Of a stretch of 64,000 nucleotides of DNA, positions 46,426-54,697 are shown piece after piece; the stretch's first letter is position 1, and each line of letters begins with the position of its first letter. The translations under genes were made by a program, and so were the position numbers. Source of the DNA: a virus; the IMG/VR virus record IMGVR_UViG_3300021962_005968, positions 1-64,000 of that record; one strand, written 5' to 3'. The notes beneath the pieces were generated by a model, which was not told the origin of the DNA, made no database searches, and saw only the letters and a list, made by a program, of their open reading frames with translations.

Positions 46426-46433
46426 TATAAATT
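46426..46433 (+). promoter_or_regulatory. Near-consensus late motif
   Basis: TATAAATT 13 bases before the ATG at 46446, with GGAG between. One change from the late consensus. A TATAAT at 46404-46409 lacks a -35 box. Confidence 0.35.
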
Positions 46434-46445
46434 TGCGGAGATAAT

Positions 46446-46763
46446 ATGACTACTAAAATTTTAAAATTAAAAACAGGTGAAGAACTTGTTGCTGATATTA
46501 CATTCAAAGGCCAGGTATATACATTGGTAAAACCATTTATGTTACAAATGGCGCGTGATCCTTCGGGGCAGAAACAGGAATTGCAACTAGCATTATTCCC
46601 ATATGCACCATATACAAAAGATCACATAATTCATGTTTCTAAAGAAAACGTAATTTGGTTTGAAGATTTGCCTGAGTCTATGATTCGAGACTACAATACT
46701 GCATTAGTTAATCTTGCAGTTACATTGAAAAAACACGAAGACTCTGATATTACTGACGTATGA
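46446..46763 (+). CDS. Sm-like conserved phage protein
   Basis: 105 residues. TKILKLKTGEELVADITF, KPFMLQM, then LFPYAPY and VSKENVIW follow the same strand pattern as the protein at 6075-6503, suggesting an Sm/LSm-like barrel. Function unknown. Overlaps the next gene by four bases. Confidence 0.6.
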   Translation: MTTKILKLKTGEELVADITFKGQVYTLVKPFMLQMARDPSGQKQELQLALFPYAPYTKDHIIHVSKENVIWFEDLPESMIRDYNTALVNLAVTLKKHEDSDITDV

Positions 46764-47050
46764 AAAAACAGTTGAATGGCCCGGTAATTTATATTGATCC
46801 TAAAACAGGTCAACCGGTTTGCGATTCTGAAAAATGTAAAAAGAAGTTTACTATTGGTAAATATTCTATTAAAGAGACAAATTACAAATGGTCTGGCGGA
46901 CCGGTTGTACATAAATTCTTTTATTCATTATGTGAAGAATGTGGAAGAAGCAACTCTACTAGTAAAGATAAAGGCTTAACTGGACAGAGTTTTAGACGTG
47001 GTACTATGAACGCAGGTGTTGATCCTGAAATTAAGGAAACAGAATTATGA
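46760..47050 (+). CDS. Hypothetical protein with Cys pairs
   Basis: 96 residues. CDSEKC (x4 spacing) and CEEC form a possible zinc site; KETNYKWSGGPVVHKFFYSL between. No family known to me. Confidence 0.55.
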   Translation: MKKQLNGPVIYIDPKTGQPVCDSEKCKKKFTIGKYSIKETNYKWSGGPVVHKFFYSLCEECGRSNSTSKDKGLTGQSFRRGTMNAGVDPEIKETEL

Positions 47051-47169
47051 GCGCTAAAAAAGTTACAAATTTTAAAAAACGGACTTGCCAAGGTGGCAAG
47101 GCAAAAACATCGTCGATGAATAAAACACAGAAACGATCATATAAGGCTTATCGAGGGCAAGGTAAATAA
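47047..47169 (+). CDS. Small basic conserved phage protein
   Basis: 40 residues, Lys/Arg-rich, ending MNKTQKRSYKAYRGQGK. Similar very short basic proteins recur in T4-like cyanophages. ATGA overlap upstream. Nucleic-acid binding is plausible from charge only. Confidence 0.55.
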   Translation: MSAKKVTNFKKRTCQGGKAKTSSMNKTQKRSYKAYRGQGK

Positions 47170-47174
47170 AAGAC

Positions 47175-47182
47175 TATAAATA
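47175..47182 (+). promoter_or_regulatory. T4-type late promoter before the tRNA
   Basis: Exact TATAAATA; the predicted start lies only about 3 bases before the tRNA 5' end. Confidence 0.6.
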
Positions 47183-47191
47183 AATTATTGC

Positions 47192-47265
47192 CGCGGATTG
47201 GTGAAATGGTATCACAAAGGACTCATAATCCTTAGTTCCTAGTTCAACTCTGGGGTCCGCATCCA
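47192..47265 (+). tRNA. tRNA-Met(CAT), initiator-like
   Basis: 74 bases with encoded CCA. Acceptor CGCGGAT / GTCCGCA has a C1-A72 mismatch, the classic initiator feature. U8 is present, D stem GTGA/TCAC, anticodon loop CTCATAA (CAT at 47224-47226), anticodon stem AAGGA/TCCTT, T stem CCTAG/CTGGG with loop TTCAACT. The anticodon stem has two G-C pairs rather than the initiator's three. Could also be elongator Met or Ile2. It overlaps no gene, and the next start codon is 3 bases downstream. Confidence 0.8.
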
Positions 47266-47267
47266 TT

Positions 47268-47570
47268 ATGAAAAAACTTATATTATCACTGCTATTAGCT
47301 GTATCTACAATTGCTTGTAGTAAAGAAACAAACAAACCTGTTATCTGTTTAGATGCAAAGGAAATGTTTGACGCAATTTTTGAGGAATATCGCGAGACAA
47401 TACTTATGGTATTTGATCAAGATTCATTCTCCACAAAAATTGTTTTAACAGTTAATCCTGCAACAAAGACATGGTCAATAGTCGAATATAATACTGAGAT
47501 AGCTTGTTTGCTAGGTTCAGGAAACAATTATAAGATAATGGGTCGTGTACCAAGTAAAGATTACTTATGA
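47268..47570 (+). CDS. Small lipoprotein
   Basis: 100 residues. Signal with lipobox (LLLAVSTIAC), so Cys17 is the predicted lipidated residue, followed by SKETN. The mature part is unfamiliar. Phage lipoproteins can block superinfection or serve as an outer spanin; neither is shown. Overlaps the DD-peptidase by four bases. Confidence 0.7.
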   Translation: MKKLILSLLLAVSTIACSKETNKPVICLDAKEMFDAIFEEYRETILMVFDQDSFSTKIVLTVNPATKTWSIVEYNTEIACLLGSGNNYKIMGRVPSKDYL

Positions 47571-48277
47571 AGTCTATATTATTATTGGCATTACTTATAA
47601 CGGGTAATGCCTTTTCCATGAAAGTAACAGCGCATTCCTGGCTTGTTACTGATGGGAACGGAAAAATTATTGAAGGGCAAAGTATTGATGAATCTCGTTC
47701 AATTGCCAGTATCACAAAACTTATGACTGCAATGGTTATAATTGATGCCGGTCAAGACCCAAAACAAATGCTCGGCAAATTTACAAGAGAACAACACATA
47801 AAGTTATCACTTGTAAACTCGAGTAATGAATCTTCAATTATACTATGTGACAACTACCCTGGCGGTAAATCTAATTGTATACGAGATATGAATTTAAAAG
47901 CTATGGCAATTAATATGCCCAATACTAAATTTGTAGAGGCGTCTGGATTGAGTCCAATGAACATTAGTACAGCTAGAGATTTATTGGAACTAACTCTTTC
48001 TGCAAGGTATTATCCTGAGATTGTTGAGGCAAGTAAAACACCGCAAGTAAAAATTCAGATTAAAAAGAGATGGTTCTTTTTTAATAATACTAATCCTATT
48101 ATTGGAAAGAGACACGATTTTATTGTGAGTAAAACTGGAACAACAAATGCTGCGGGTGGTTGCATCGTTATGATGCTTGATACCGATATCGGCAGACGAA
48201 TCGTTGTTGTTCTTGGTAGTAGAAATGGAAAGACTAGAATACCCGAAGCGGAATTTATCGCACTCCGGGAATACTAA
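47567..48277 (+). CDS. S11-family D-Ala-D-Ala carboxypeptidase/endopeptidase
   Basis: 236 residues. Signal peptide MKSILLLALLITGNAFS. The three penicilloyl-serine motifs are SITK (48-51), SSN (85-87), and KTG (189-191, within SKTGTTNAAGGC). It matches PBP5/7-type peptidases without the C-terminal domain. It would trim peptidoglycan peptides in the periplasm. Uncommon for a phage; may act in lysis, wall remodelling or entry. Confidence 0.85.
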   Translation: MKSILLLALLITGNAFSMKVTAHSWLVTDGNGKIIEGQSIDESRSIASITKLMTAMVIIDAGQDPKQMLGKFTREQHIKLSLVNSSNESSIILCDNYPGGKSNCIRDMNLKAMAINMPNTKFVEASGLSPMNISTARDLLELTLSARYYPEIVEASKTPQVKIQIKKRWFFFNNTNPIIGKRHDFIVSKTGTTNAAGGCIVMMLDTDIGRRIVVVLGSRNGKTRIPEAEFIALREY

Positions 48278-48826
48278 TTAGAGAACAATAGGTAACCAAA
48301 GCCATATACCCTGACTCATTAACAACGCGGATAATGCGCCAACAGCAATACTTGCAATATATAATGCAGGTGCAACAGCTAATATACTAGCTGACAATAA
48401 CACAATCGCAATTTGAAATCCAGAACCGGCAAATGTCATCCATGGACCTGACTTGCGTATCTCATCGCGCTCAGCTTCCAATGCTCGTGCTTTAGCCATA
48501 AGTTCTTTTTTGCCTTCCCCTGTTGCAGGCTCAGATTCGTATCTATTAATTTTCGCAGTTAACTTGTCTGCCTTCTCAAATTGTTTTCTTTCAATTGCAT
48601 CATCTCTTGCCATTTCAGCAAGAGTCTGTTTAATAGATTTTGCTTGAAAGAATGCCCAAGTATCATTAGCTTTAATTGTATTGTTTAATACTTTAGAACT
48701 ATTGCCTGACGCAATATAAGTATTAATTGCTAAAAGAGCAGCAAGCACAGTAATTAACCAACCTGCTTTGTCTTTAATCTGTGCTTCTCTTTCGCTTCTG
48801 CTAAGAGGTTTCTTTTCTTCTGTCAT
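48278..48826 (-). CDS. DUF4337-like membrane protein
   Basis: 182 residues. One TM near residues 22-38, then a charged coiled coil (70-125), then two C-terminal hydrophobic segments. NTIKANDTWAFFQAKSIKQTLAEMA is the DUF4337 core. Last gene of the minus-strand operon; converges on the DD-peptidase with no gap. Confidence 0.6.
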   Translation of the reverse strand: MTEEKKPLSRSEREAQIKDKAGWLITVLAALLAINTYIASGNSSKVLNNTIKANDTWAFFQAKSIKQTLAEMARDDAIERKQFEKADKLTAKINRYESEPATGEGKKELMAKARALEAERDEIRKSGPWMTFAGSGFQIAIVLLSASILAVAPALYIASIAVGALSALLMSQGIWLWLPIVL

Positions 48827-48827
48827 T

Positions 48828-49097
48828 TTACTTTCCTTTTTGTTTCAATTCTAAAACTTCTTTACGAAGGTACTCAAAATCCTTTTTCAACAGTTCGAGA
48901 TCCGCTGTATTTCTTCCAGGTTGCTTTATGTAGGAAGAAAATCTTTCGTCTGATAACATTAACGAATGTTCTAAGTCTGTAATTCTAGCCTGTGTAGTAA
49001 ACACATACCAGCTGGCTATAACAATAGCACTCACTACCGAAAGCAAAGTTTTTAATGGAACAGTTACTTCTGTCTTTTCATCTATTTGTACAGCCAT
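48828..49097 (-). CDS. Small TM and coiled-coil protein
   Basis: 89 residues: TM at about 15-34, then DLELLKKDFEYLRKEVLELKQ coiled coil. The size and shape recall an inner-membrane spanin, but no evidence beyond topology. Directly abuts the lipase gene. Confidence 0.5.
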   Translation of the reverse strand: MAVQIDEKTEVTVPLKTLLSVVSAIVIASWYVFTTQARITDLEHSLMLSDERFSSYIKQPGRNTADLELLKKDFEYLRKEVLELKQKGK

Positions 49098-49823
49098 TTA
49101 GTTGTTCTTTGACTTCTCTAATTTAGCAATGTAATTAGCCATTAAGTGATCGAATACTCCGATAAACTTTTGTCCCTTTGCTCTTGCTCTTAACCTACTT
49201 CGAACCATATCTTTTATACGTTGCCACGGTGTCAAATCTCTAAACTCACCATAGAAATTCATATACTTATGAGTCCCGTGATGTCTAAATCCCATAAGTC
49301 TAAAAGGAACCTTAGTTACATCATCGCAGTTGTTTTGCACTCTATAATGAGTAACATTTAAACTGCTTACAAACTCTTGATTTCCTACTCTAGGAGAACC
49401 AAACGTTATTAATGCTGCAACTTTTGATTGCATTCTACTAGCAGCAATAGTTGCCATTGCCGCTCCTAGGCTATGGCCTGTTACATACAACGTATCAATA
49501 TTCGCAATTGCTTTTTCTATCGCAGGCCAAACTTTATTAATCTCGCCTTTAAATCCTACGTGTACCTTACCACCGCATGCTTCGATATTTTTGCCTGACT
49601 TTAGATCGGCCAGTATATCTGACTTCTGTGTTACTTCAGTGCCTCTAAAACTTAAAACGTGTATGCCGTTCATGTCTTTTAGCAAATATGCTTGAGCACC
49701 CTCAATATCAAAAAATTCAACAATATTAAATCCAAAAGATTTAAATTTGTTTTTGGAATCTTTCGGATTATCGTATGTGATTGCAGATATGTTAGCAAAC
49801 ATTATTAGTTGATTTAGTTCCAT
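49098..49823 (-). CDS. Class 3 lipase-like alpha/beta hydrolase
   Basis: 241 residues. Nucleophile elbow VTGHSLGAAMA with S118, FGSPRVGNQEF, catalytic Asp in NNCDDVTKVP and His in the HHGTHKY region. VLSFRGTE supplies the oxyanion loop. No signal peptide, so it reaches lipid either at lysis or as a virion part. Lipase 3 genes occur in some large phages; substrate unknown. Confidence 0.85.
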   Translation of the reverse strand: MELNQLIMFANISAITYDNPKDSKNKFKSFGFNIVEFFDIEGAQAYLLKDMNGIHVLSFRGTEVTQKSDILADLKSGKNIEACGGKVHVGFKGEINKVWPAIEKAIANIDTLYVTGHSLGAAMATIAASRMQSKVAALITFGSPRVGNQEFVSSLNVTHYRVQNNCDDVTKVPFRLMGFRHHGTHKYMNFYGEFRDLTPWQRIKDMVRSRLRARAKGQKFIGVFDHLMANYIAKLEKSKNN

Positions 49824-49857
49824 GATTTTATCCTATGTTTAATTTTAATATTTATTA

Positions 49858-50007
49858 TCAAGGTAAAAATCTACCTATTAGACCATTAACGATTTTATCA
49901 GATAAATCATTTGGTAAAAATTTAAGAAATCCTAAAAAGTACATTGCCACCGAACCATATACAAATATCTTTAAACACATATCAAATGTTTTTTGGTATT
50001 CGTTCAT
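49858..50007 (-). CDS. Small membrane protein
   Basis: 49 residues, MNEYQKTFDMCLKIFVYGSV... with a TM around 11-30. ATGA overlap with the upstream gene supports translation. A plus-strand open frame here is only a shadow. Confidence 0.5.
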   Translation of the reverse strand: MNEYQKTFDMCLKIFVYGSVAMYFLGFLKFLPNDLSDKIVNGLIGRFLP

Positions 50008-50501
50008 CTTCCGCACCTATTACCTGTTTGGCAAAACTGCATTAGTTCATATCCACCTATAAACAATACAAATAAAACAAATGCAGCTCCACCAATTATC
50101 ATGGCCCATTCGTTTAATTCTTCTTCTTTTTGTTTACGTTTACGCTCTTGGTCGTTGAACATTCTTATATCATTAGCATCGTCTGCATCCATTTCTGCTT
50201 GACGGGCTTTGATCTTATTCCATACGTCAATCTTGCCTGTTTGCATAAACAACATTTTAAGTTCTTCTTCAAATGCTCTGGCCTGTTCTAATGCCATTTC
50301 AATCTGAAGTGCGGTTCCCATGTTGGAACCTTTCTTAGATTTTTTAGCCTCCATTAATGCTTTAGTAGCAGTACTCTTAGCATCAAACATCTTGCCAATC
50401 ATAGGAGCAAGTGAACCTAAGTCATTGGCTACTTTACTAGCCTTTTTAACCATGCTTATTGCAGACTGTATACCTGCAAGTGCCGTTATTGGATCTATCA
50501 T
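50004..50501 (-). CDS. Membrane protein with coiled coil
   Basis: 165 residues. Glycine/alanine-rich N-terminus, coiled coil (70-130), C-terminal TM (IIGGAAFVLFVLFIGG). Similar proteins are seen in other T4-like marine phages, function unknown. Confidence 0.6.
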   Translation of the reverse strand: MIDPITALAGIQSAISMVKKASKVANDLGSLAPMIGKMFDAKSTATKALMEAKKSKKGSNMGTALQIEMALEQARAFEEELKMLFMQTGKIDVWNKIKARQAEMDADDANDIRMFNDQERKRKQKEEELNEWAMIIGGAAFVLFVLFIGGYELMQFCQTGNRCGR

Positions 50502-50644
50502 TTTTGTTTACCTTTTTTTTCTTCTTTTTCTTTTCTCCACTCAAGGCAAATCACTTTTCTATTATAGACATCTCCACCCCATGTCCATCGTATACATTCT
50601 GGTTTTTGAATGTACATATACATAGCAAGGGCAGTAGCAAACAT
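50498..50644 (-). CDS. Small protein
   Basis: 48 residues, MFATALAMYMYIQKPECIRW then a highly charged Lys/Glu C-terminus. Start overlaps the upstream stop (TAATG) and its end overlaps the next start (ATGA), so it fits the operon. Confidence 0.5.
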   Translation of the reverse strand: MFATALAMYMYIQKPECIRWTWGGDVYNRKVICLEWRKEKEEKKGKQK

Positions 50645-51231
50645 TATTTATTCGCCAATGGATTATCAATAGCTTTTTGAATTTTATTATCAACTTCCTT
50701 CTTCAACACTTCAACTTCTCTGCTAATCTCTCTACGAGCATCTGCCATCTCTTTACGTATAGCATTTACTTCGCCTCTAGCTTTATCTAAATCTTCTCGT
50801 ATATCTTTGCGAGCCTGGCGCATTTCTTGCTCCGTCTCTCTTTGTGCTTGTTTAACACTACGCTCTACCTGTTCTGTAACTGATTCATTACGACGAATAT
50901 CATTCTTTAAGTCAGTCTTAATATCGCGAGTGTAGTCGGATGTTTTGGAACTGTTTTCTTCAATAACTGCTAATCGTTTATCAAATCCCGATAAGTCAGG
51001 TGCCTCATATGAAGCAATCTTTTTCTTCATACCGATGTAATCTTTATATACTTCAAATGTTCCATACAATCCACCTAATACAGAACTAACAATAGTTGCA
51101 GCTACCATAAGTTTTGCTGGGGTAAATTCATATCCGCCTATGCTAATAACAGTATCTTTACTTGCATACTTCTTCATTGCCGCTTCTGCTTCGTCAATCT
51201 TAGCATTAACGTTTTTAATTTCTTCTGACAT
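50644..51231 (-). CDS. TM-anchored coiled-coil protein
   Basis: 195 residues from the ATG at 51231 (GGAAGT upstream). One TM (about 44-62), then long coiled coil from 85 to 185 rich in Arg/Glu. Possibly a membrane-anchored spanin-like or lysis-associated factor; no family recognised. Confidence 0.6.
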   Translation of the reverse strand: MSEEIKNVNAKIDEAEAAMKKYASKDTVISIGGYEFTPAKLMVAATIVSSVLGGLYGTFEVYKDYIGMKKKIASYEAPDLSGFDKRLAVIEENSSKTSDYTRDIKTDLKNDIRRNESVTEQVERSVKQAQRETEQEMRQARKDIREDLDKARGEVNAIRKEMADARREISREVEVLKKEVDNKIQKAIDNPLANK

Positions 51232-51245
51232 TTTACTTCCTTTTT

Positions 51246-51335
51246 TTATTGTAAAACTATAAGACATACCACTGCGATTATTCCCAAAACTACTATGGTT
51301 CCGCACACAAAATCATATATGTGCTGTCCGTTCAT
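51246..51335 (-). CDS. Tiny membrane protein
   Basis: 29 residues, MNGQHIYDFVCGTIVVLGII..., almost entirely one TM helix. Found in a short gap between two genes of the operon. Confidence 0.4.
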   Translation of the reverse strand: MNGQHIYDFVCGTIVVLGIIAVVCLIVLQ

Positions 51336-51336
51336 T

Positions 51337-53274
51337 TCATTCTCCTAGTTTGTATTGTCGATTAACCATTTCTTGATGGAGTCTATCGCTTCCCAATCCT
51401 CTTAATAGTCTAACATTATCTGTAACCGTTTGATTTTTATAAATTTCCTTTGGTGCATAAAATGCAACATCTGGCATCATAAAGAAATATTGTGAATAAT
51501 TTGCAGGTTGTTTTGCAATTGATTCTATTGTTATATTCCCCGCCAATTCATTATTGTTCACATTTCTTACAACAGTGTTATTTTGCTGAGAGTTATCATT
51601 TGTGGAAGGCATAAAGGGTTTTGCATCTATTGCATTGTCAACTACACTTTTATTTCCAAATTTTATACCTTCATTCGAGGGCATATCAATTTGTATTTGC
51701 GGAGTATAACGTATTGGTGCGTTTAAATTATACGATAATGTTGGCGATGCTATTGATACAGTTAATTCTTGTCTTATAACCGGAGGTTGATATTGCACAG
51801 AATTCACTGTAGGTTGAGTATAAAAAGACTCTACCTTAGGAGGTTCATATTTAGGAGTAGGTAAACTAAATTGACCTACATTTACATTATCTTGTTTTGT
51901 AGCAGAAGGTGTGTTTTGTTGACTGTTACCAAAAGAATTAGAAGTCTGTTGACCCGCTGAACTACTTGCCATTGATTGCTCTAATCTGGTAGTATTAACT
52001 ACAGTATTAGATTGTAGATTGCCTTGTAATGCTAAAGCACCACTTTGCATTGGATTTGAGAATGATTGAGCAGATCCGGGTTGTACTACACTTGTTGCTT
52101 GAGAACTATTAGCTGCAGCACTTTGCGACTGTGCATCTCCTGCAATTTTTTCTGCTTGTTGTTTAGCAGTTTCCCCTGCGGAAAATGCTTGTGCATCCGC
52201 GGCCTGCACTACAGACTTTTCTAACGCCGCAGTCTTTTCTTGATTTGCCCCAATCATACTAAGAACCGAAGATAAAGATACTGTTGATTTAGAACCACCT
52301 GAAGAATCTGACACCTCACCGGCTTTAGTTTGTTGGCCACCCGGTGCTGGTTGTGTAGATGCAACTTGGGGTGCTGGACCTGATGGAGGAGGAGGTTGCG
52401 AACCTTGTGGTGGAGGACTTCCAGGAGGAGGTTGCGAACCTTGTGGTGGTGGAGGACTTCCAGGAGGAGGTGCAATTCCAGTTGTCGTAATTGTAACATT
52501 ATCAATCGTAGTTTGAACTCCCATTAGTGTTGGTTCTGTAACTATTGTAGTTGTTAATGTTTGTGGAGTCAATTTAGCAAGTGCCTCAAAATAACCAGGA
52601 CACGTTGGGCTACTCAATACATTACCAGCACATGGGTCTACAGAATACTTCAGACTGAAATTTACATTGTAAATTTCAGGACCATACGGACCTGCCCAAA
52701 AGTTATTGTCTCTTCCCACAAAACCATATTGAACACTACCCAAATCTTTAGATGCAAAAGGACTATTGAATGTTTCAGAATAATTGAAGGTAGTCCAGTT
52801 AAATCTAGAATTCAAATCATAATTTTTATTGAATACAGTAGAACCTTTTGGATCATAGAAACTGACATATGCAGTAAGATAGTCCAGTCTACCATCATCC
52901 CACCCATTTCCATTCTTAGCAGTAAATCCAAAATTATATCCATCTACTCTAAGTCCTGTTCCTGTATTTGAAAGAACATTTGCAATTGTTTGCATCTGAT
53001 AAAGATTAGTCATACCATATGAAAAGTTAATGCTATCACCAGGTCGAACGATTGGATTTGGTCCACAGTAACCTGGATCGCCATATCCCCAACAAGTGAG
53101 ATTGTTCTGATAGACACCATTTACCCAAGGCGTAGGTCCACCTTGGGGAGTTGTCTGGACAATATTCCCTGTACTGTATACTTGTCCAGCTTCTAGTGTT
53201 TGCGCTTTACTTAAAAGCGGCGTGAACAAGAATGCCGAGCAAAGAGCCAACGCCAATGTTTTTAGCAGTTTCAT
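51337..53274 (-). CDS. Secreted multi-domain protein with Pro-rich repeat
   Basis: 645 residues from the ATG at 53274; an upstream in-frame extension to 53379 would lack a signal. Signal peptide MKLLKTLALALCSAFLFTPL (cleavage after SKAQ). Residues 30-210 form a beta-rich domain with CWGYGDPGYCGP; residues about 275-310 are Pro/Gly/Ser/Gln repeats; the rest is Gln/Ser/Asn-rich. Could be a secreted adhesin or virion decoration; no homologue known to me. Its N-terminus overlaps the C-terminus of the upstream gene by 68 bases. Confidence 0.6.
   Translation of the reverse strand: MKLLKTLALALCSAFLFTPLLSKAQTLEAGQVYSTGNIVQTTPQGGPTPWVNGVYQNNLTCWGYGDPGYCGPNPIVRPGDSINFSYGMTNLYQMQTIANVLSNTGTGLRVDGYNFGFTAKNGNGWDDGRLDYLTAYVSFYDPKGSTVFNKNYDLNSRFNWTTFNYSETFNSPFASKDLGSVQYGFVGRDNNFWAGPYGPEIYNVNFSLKYSVDPCAGNVLSSPTCPGYFEALAKLTPQTLTTTIVTEPTLMGVQTTIDNVTITTTGIAPPPGSPPPPQGSQPPPGSPPPQGSQPPPPSGPAPQVASTQPAPGGQQTKAGEVSDSSGGSKSTVSLSSVLSMIGANQEKTAALEKSVVQAADAQAFSAGETAKQQAEKIAGDAQSQSAAANSSQATSVVQPGSAQSFSNPMQSGALALQGNLQSNTVVNTTRLEQSMASSSAGQQTSNSFGNSQQNTPSATKQDNVNVGQFSLPTPKYEPPKVESFYTQPTVNSVQYQPPVIRQELTVSIASPTLSYNLNAPIRYTPQIQIDMPSNEGIKFGNKSVVDNAIDAKPFMPSTNDNSQQNNTVVRNVNNNELAGNITIESIAKQPANYSQYFFMMPDVAFYAPKEIYKNQTVTDNVRLLRGLGSDRLHQEMVNRQYKLGE
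52385..52475. repeat. Pro-rich coding repeat
   Basis: Near-identical tandem units encoding PPPGSPPP-QGSQ, two copies on the minus strand. Likely a flexible linker and a spot for slippage. Confidence 0.75.
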
Positions 53275-54577
53275 ATTTGTCTTCTTTAGGTGTTTGTGGG
53301 ATTTTATCTTTATTATCTTCCCATGCAAGTTTAGCTTGTTCGCCAATTTTACCTTCAATAGGACAAGGGGTGCCTGCATTTAACATTGCTCTAAACACTC
53401 GATCGTCCTGACACATGACTGCTACTGCAGCAACTTTCATTCCCATATCATAAAGGGTTTTAGAAAGTTTTAATCTTTCACAATTTAAATCTCTTATTGT
53501 TCCGCCAGATGAAACACCAAATACTTGTGTTTGAACTGAACCAGATGATCCCGTACTACATAAATCATTGTTACCTCCACTCATCATTGCTGGAGCAACG
53601 GCTGTCGGCGGGGGTTGAATTACTTTCTGCGTAATAGTAGTTTCATTAATATTCCTATTTGTCATATCACCAGAATTAATGTTTTGATTTATATTGGCAT
53701 TTTGATTAACGTTTGTATTATTGCTAGTACTTGTTGATGTGTTAATATTACGATTTGTCATATCACCAGTATTGACATTATTATTCTGATTTGTAGACGT
53801 ACTTACATTATTATTTTGATTTGTAGATGTACTTACATTATTATTGTTGTAAGTCATTGTACCAGTATTTTCGTTTTTGTTAACATTAGTAGATGTACTA
53901 ACACTATTGTTATTGTTATTAAACGTCTGAGTACCGCTATTTACATTGTAGTTTGTATTGGTATTTGATGATGTGGATGTATTAATATTACGATTCGTCA
54001 TATCACCAGTGTTCACATTGTTGTTTGTATTAACGTTCGTACTGGTGCTTGCATTAGTGTTTTGATTAACATTCGTTAGCGTACCGCTTTGAATATTATT
54101 GTTAGTGTTAACATTATTGTTTGAGCTGGTGCTCGTATTGACGTTATTATTATTGTTCGTCATTGTACCAGAATTAACGTTGTTATTATTGTACGTCATT
54201 GTACCAGAATTAACGTTGTTATTATTAAACGTCTGCGTACCGCTATTTATGTTATTATTTGTATTAACATTGGTACTTGTGCTAGTACTTGCGTTGTTGT
54301 TATTGTTAGTATTTGTAGATGTACTATTTACTGTTGAATTGCTTGTAGCAGTTGATGTGCTTGTAGCAGTACTGTTACTATTTACTGTGCTAACACTATT
54401 TGAAGTGCTATTTGTGTCTACTAACGTTTTGCTGTCGTAAGTTCCTTGATTTATGAGACTTGTAGTCCCCGTTGTCGTTCCCCCTGTTGTACTAGAGGTT
54501 CCACTTGTAGTTTGCGCTAAAGTGCTACCAAACATCATAACAAAAAGTGCCAGTGCGGCCGCCTTTTTGTTGAACAT
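53207..54577 (-). CDS. Secreted Asn/Thr-rich repeat protein
   Basis: 456 residues. Signal peptide MFNKKAAALALFVMMFGSTLAQ. Residues 60-310 are repeats of units such as NVNSGTMTYNNN and NVNTGDMTNRN, which may form a beta-solenoid or amyloid-like stack. The C-terminal ~100 residues are globular with four or more Cys (LNCERLKLS, MCQDDR, GTPCPIE). First gene of the minus-strand operon. Possible exported curli-like or surface fibre. Confidence 0.65.
   Translation of the reverse strand: MFNKKAAALALFVMMFGSTLAQTTSGTSSTTGGTTTGTTSLINQGTYDSKTLVDTNSTSNSVSTVNSNSTATSTSTATSNSTVNSTSTNTNNNNNASTSTSTNVNTNNNINSGTQTFNNNNVNSGTMTYNNNNVNSGTMTNNNNNVNTSTSSNNNVNTNNNIQSGTLTNVNQNTNASTSTNVNTNNNVNTGDMTNRNINTSTSSNTNTNYNVNSGTQTFNNNNNSVSTSTNVNKNENTGTMTYNNNNVSTSTNQNNNVSTSTNQNNNVNTGDMTNRNINTSTSTSNNTNVNQNANINQNINSGDMTNRNINETTITQKVIQPPPTAVAPAMMSGGNNDLCSTGSSGSVQTQVFGVSSGGTIRDLNCERLKLSKTLYDMGMKVAAVAVMCQDDRVFRAMLNAGTPCPIEGKIGEQAKLAWEDNKDKIPQTPKEDKYETAKNIGVGSLLGILVHAAFK
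53640..54440. repeat. Asn-rich coding repeat array
   Basis: Tandem degenerate 12-45-base units built of GTTATT/ATTATT blocks encode the Asn/Thr/Ser array of the gene above. The mirrored plus-strand open frame (54099-54440, all Leu/Val) is an artefact. Confidence 0.85.
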
Positions 54578-54633
54578 TTTATCTCCTTTGATTGTTATTT
54601 AATTATATTTGGTCATCTTAATAAATAATTTTA

Positions 54634-54662
54634 TTGACATTTCATTGGGTTTGCTATATAAT
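54634..54662 (+). promoter_or_regulatory. Sigma70-like promoter of gp43
   Basis: TTGACA, 17-bp spacer, TATAAT; 36 bases before the gp43 ATG. Back to back with the minus-strand late promoter. Confidence 0.8.
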
Positions 54663-54670
54663 GATACAAT

Positions 54671-54678
54671 TATTTATA
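54671..54678 (-). promoter_or_regulatory. T4-type late promoter for the minus-strand operon
   Basis: TATTTATA on plus, TATAAATA on minus, exact late consensus, about 94 bases before the start of the repeat-protein gene. Confidence 0.55.
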
Positions 54679-54697
54679 ATGTCTAAGAAAGTTTTTA

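Noticed and set aside
49835-50062. Plus-strand ORF between lipase and membrane gene
   Set aside because: Better explained by the 49-residue minus-strand gene coupled by ATGA to its neighbour.
54099-54440. Leu/Val-rich plus-strand ORF
   Set aside because: It is the mirror of the Asn-rich repeat gene on the minus strand; composition is an artefact of GTTATT repeats.
53640-54440. CRISPR-like repeat array
   Set aside because: Repeats are short, variable in spacing, in frame and coding; no uniform spacers.
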